Positions 61,386-64,000 of a DNA stretch of 64,000 nucleotides are shown piece after piece. Each line of letters begins with the position of its first letter. Positions within the stretch are counted from its first letter, which is position 1. The notes under the pieces were generated by a model, which was given only the letters and a program-made list of their open reading frames with translations, ran no database searches and was not told the origin of the DNA. Origin of the DNA: Siniperca chuatsi (lineage: Eukaryota > Chordata > Actinopteri > Centrarchiformes > Sinipercidae); contig NC_058063.1 of NCBI RefSeq assembly GCF_020085105.1, positions 13,049,651 to 13,113,650 of the forward strand. Direction: 5' to 3'. The translations under genes and the position numbers were made by a program.

Positions 61386-64000
61386 ACACGATTAGTGGTT
61401 CATCCTGCTGACTGCAACAGCACACATAATATACAGCAGACTAGGCCCTTCGCAAACTTTGGGGATTGTGTGTGTGTGTGTTTTGTTGACATCAGCAGGA
61501 GTGAGTGATGAACTAGATAACAAGCAAGCAACCAGCTGAGTTATTAGACCTTTAAAAGCCCACTGGTTTCCATCTGTATTTACCTGTGACCCGAGGCAGA
61601 GTGGCTCGGTTTGGTTTGGGTTTGAGCGGTGGTCGAGGTCCGGTCCGGTCTTGCGTGGTTGCTCGGTTTCTCCTGGCGCTGGATCGCCTCAGCAGGGGGT
61701 TCCTGCCCGTCTCGGGCAACTTTTGGATAAACTTCTTTTCAACATACTTTGATCGGATCCATGACTCCTTGTCTCCTCTGAGGGACAGAAATGACAGATT
61801 AGAAAGAGAGAAAGAATACAAGAGACGGAGGCAAGTTGTACTTCTTCAGCAATCTTCTCTCACAAAACGACACAATGTACAAAACAAAAGAAGCAGACAT
61901 GCGGGGCTGCATTTGTCACTATGTTTCTGGCTTTACTTGTTCTCAGTTTGACTCGCTTGTGCAGCTGTGAGACAAGAATGCACAACACATGTCCCTGAGG
62001 CACTCAGTGTCTTTTAATGAAGTCATAAATTTGGTTAAAAAGACGTCTATTTAGGCTCAAAGTGCCTCAAAGTGCCTACAGCACAAATGTAAGCTTTCTA
62101 CCGCTTAAAAGCAGTTAAATCCATGTTTATCAAATCCGTGCTATAGGGCATTTGAGCTGTCAATATGTGACTGGAAAAAGACAAAATATATACACTACAA
62201 AAAAGTAATATTCCAAAAGGGAGTAGAATTAAAAATAATGTAAGCCCAGACAAGACAAGACTGAAAGCTCATGCTGCAGAAAGCATGCAGCCTCACGGCA
62301 AGTTTCCGGAGGGCGCATTAGTCACGACGTTAACCATCTGTATCGTGTACCTGTGGCACTTCCTGTCTGCTGCGACACAACAGAGAGGAGAAAAGAGGAA
62401 GTCAAAAAATAAGTCTAAAGAGAGTTGTATGCTGCAGACATGATCATCTGTAGACCACATAGATCTTTGCAGAGGGTACATTATTTAAAACTTCTCAACA
62501 CACATGAACCTTCTCAGAGCTGTGGAGAGCTGGAGCCGATCCACTCTCACTCAGAGGTGTCAGTCAGTCTTCAATCAATGGACAAATATACCGTCCACAG
62601 GCAGAATTAAACCTTTATGTAATGTTGTCAATCTAACAGCAGGAGGAGATGAAGAGTGTGTTTTTGCAGCTACACTTACAGTCATGTTGGATCAACAGCT
62701 TGATAAATGATTCTTGAAAATCTTTCGAAGAAATGTTTGTAATACGGGTGTGTATTATTGTCTCATTATGGAGGACCAAACATGACTTATTTGCAAACAG
62801 GCAAACAAGTAAAATGAAAATGAAAATCCAAATCAGTTGAATAATAAATAAATGAATGCATTAATACATGATTAAATACATAGAATGCACAAAGAAATTG
62901 TAAACCTCTATAAATGTGTGTTTAATTCCATATGATTCATTTTGTCTTTTGCTTTCACATCAGGATTGATTTTCCATTCAGCAGAATTTATTTTTCCTTT
63001 TTAGCATATTTGGTTTTCTTTCAGTAAGATTTTCCAGCAGTCATGGCTTAACTGTGCAAATGAAAGTGTGGCTTCCTTTAATTATTTATCTTTTATTCTC
63101 CTTTATTATTATTATTTAGGCCACATCTTCATTTGAGGAACTTCTGGGAAAATCTGGCTCAAGGGAAACAAAGTCTCAGACTGTTGACAGAAAATAAGAA
63201 ATAATACATTGTCTTTCTTTCTTTGTTCCTTCTTTAATTTCCAAATAAATCAGGTGTGTTTCTCCTGACTTAAAGGGGAACTCCACTGATTTAGTATCGC
63301 ACTTCCACATACTTAGGAGACTCGAGAGAGACACATTAAAGTAAGTCAAAATCCAAGCAGCAGAGGCAAAAATACCCTCTCATCTTGTATGGTTCAAGCT
63401 CCTGGGTCCTACATTTCTCACAATTCAACCAAAAGCATCTCCATGCCCTACTTTCTAAAGTAGACTTTATAATAAAAATGTTAAGCCTGAAGCCAAAGCC
63501 AAGATACCCCTGATGACATCACCGGGGTCATTATCTGTGACTGCTCCTCCAGAGCCACATAAGACATTATACAACTGTTTTCACAGAATTAGTACTTTCT
63601 ATCATGTAATATCAGTGGGATGCCCCTTTAATGTGTGTACGTTAGCTAGTGTTGATTGTTTGTACCTCGGACTGGAGGGGTGGGGCTTCTTGATGGTGAT
63701 CTCATCAATCCGGGCCTCGTAGATCCTGTTGATTACTGTGTTTCCTAATTCACACATTAACTAAAGGAAGCAAAGAAATAAGGAAAAATGTGAATTTATT
63801 TCAGTGCTAGTTGCTCTATCTGGAGTGTTTATTTAAAGTAAACTATTACATAATGCATTGCATAATCATTATAGTCAGTGGAACTTTTTGTTAACACGAA
63901 AAAGGTAATAATGAGGTTGTGTAGCTGCTGCAGTTAAAAGGTTAAATTACCTTAATGAGCTCTGGCTCCCACGAGTCGAGAGTGAGGGAGCGTACTTTGG
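57141..64000 (-). CDS. acap1: ACAP-family Arf GTPase-activating protein, C-terminal part (9 exons seen, 5' end outside window)
   Basis: Arf6-type GAP with BAR, PH, ArfGAP and ankyrin parts; only the end of the ArfGAP region and the ankyrin repeats lie here. Exons, high to low: 64000(partial)-63951, 63760-63666, 61777-61584, 61306-61256, 61049-60871, 60200-60091, 59040-58930, 58839-58778, 57238-57141. Segments: KVRSLTLDSWEPELIK and LMCELGNTVINRIYEARI (end of ArfGAP), KESWIRSKYVEKKFI, a basic linker (RRSSARRNR), an acidic stretch (VEEEEEEDLSG), then ankyrin repeats (LAHGADVNWVN, LLQNGANVNQADSNGRGPLH, FLKRGADYNARDKNQKDPIT), and the tail GDETYQDIFRDFSHMASNNP ending SADPKT. The tail matches ACAP1/ACAP2; acap1 is chosen from the neighbours bcl6b and slc16a13. 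One exon can also run on into a Gly-rich end. Confidence 0.9.
60026..60074. repeat. (TG)n microsatellite in acap1 intron
   Basis: TG run with one TC break, ending about 16 bases from the splice donor of an ankyrin exon. Confidence 0.9.
61317..61382. repeat. (GA)33 microsatellite forming the polypyrimidine tract of an acap1 intron
   Basis: Pure 66-base GA run on the plus strand, (TC)n in transcript sense, starting 8 bases upstream of the acceptor of exon 61306-61256. Confidence 0.95.
61778..63665 (-). other. acap1 intron
   Basis: Only intron sequence is seen between exons at 61777 and 63666. It contains interspersed repeat copy B at its upstream end. Open frames here have no known domains. 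Confidence 0.6.
63270..63640. repeat. Interspersed repeat, copy B (family unassigned)
   Basis: Starts aaaggggaactccactgatt and shares ordered blocks with copy A (24750-25095), including gcacttccata, gagacacattaaa, ctacatttctcacaat and ctgatgacatca plus agagccacataagac. Confidence 0.65.

Overview
This window looks like the nuclear genome of a teleost fish. It holds spliced genes with GT-AG introns, a cluster of fish-type egg-coat (ZPAX-like) genes, AT-rich introns, microsatellites, and fish-style hAT/MITE, LINE-tail and DIRS remnants. All exon models were read by eye from splice sites and frame. Most close exactly: the summed exon length is divisible by 3 and ends in a stop.

Layout. (1) About 0.5-20.5 kb: three egg-coat genes, all on the minus strand (787, 789 and about 783 codons). 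A decayed fourth copy lies inverted on the plus strand between the first two. (2) About 20.5-24 kb: a repeat-rich spacer. (3) About 24.0-24.7 kb: a two-exon preprosomatostatin gene on the plus strand whose mature peptide would be [14 protein letters not shown]. (4) About 25.9-34.6 kb: trip6, a LIM protein of the zyxin family, minus strand. (5) About 38.3-43.4 kb: bcl6b, a BTB zinc-finger repressor, plus strand and divergent from trip6. (6) About 44-48.6 kb: a repeat island with a DIRS-type retroelement fossil. (7) About 49-56 kb: slc16a13, a monocarboxylate-transporter family gene, plus strand. (8) About 56.6-64 kb: the 3' part of an ACAP gene (acap1 by context), minus strand, running off the window.

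Context. From general knowledge, human SST, BCL6, LPP and ACAP2 lie together on 3q27-q29; BCL6B, SLC16A13 and ACAP1 lie on 17p13; TRIP6 lies on 7q22. The block here is therefore a sister paralogon, which supports reading the somatostatin gene as the third vertebrate paralogue (sst5) rather than sst1 or cortistatin. The genes have separate roles (egg envelope, peptide hormone, adhesion signalling, transcription, transport, Arf regulation). Their grouping reflects ancestry, not a shared pathway.

The most informative part is the egg-coat cluster. It shows a long near-identical tract between genes 1 and 2 that includes introns, a precise intron loss in gene 1, an inverted mosaic pseudogene with a relic of its own promoter, and proteins that appear to end after a ZP-N module with no ZP-C half. 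Two host genes (the third egg-coat gene and trip6) each carry one apparent single-base frameshift in or near a C-rich run, which may be assembly error.
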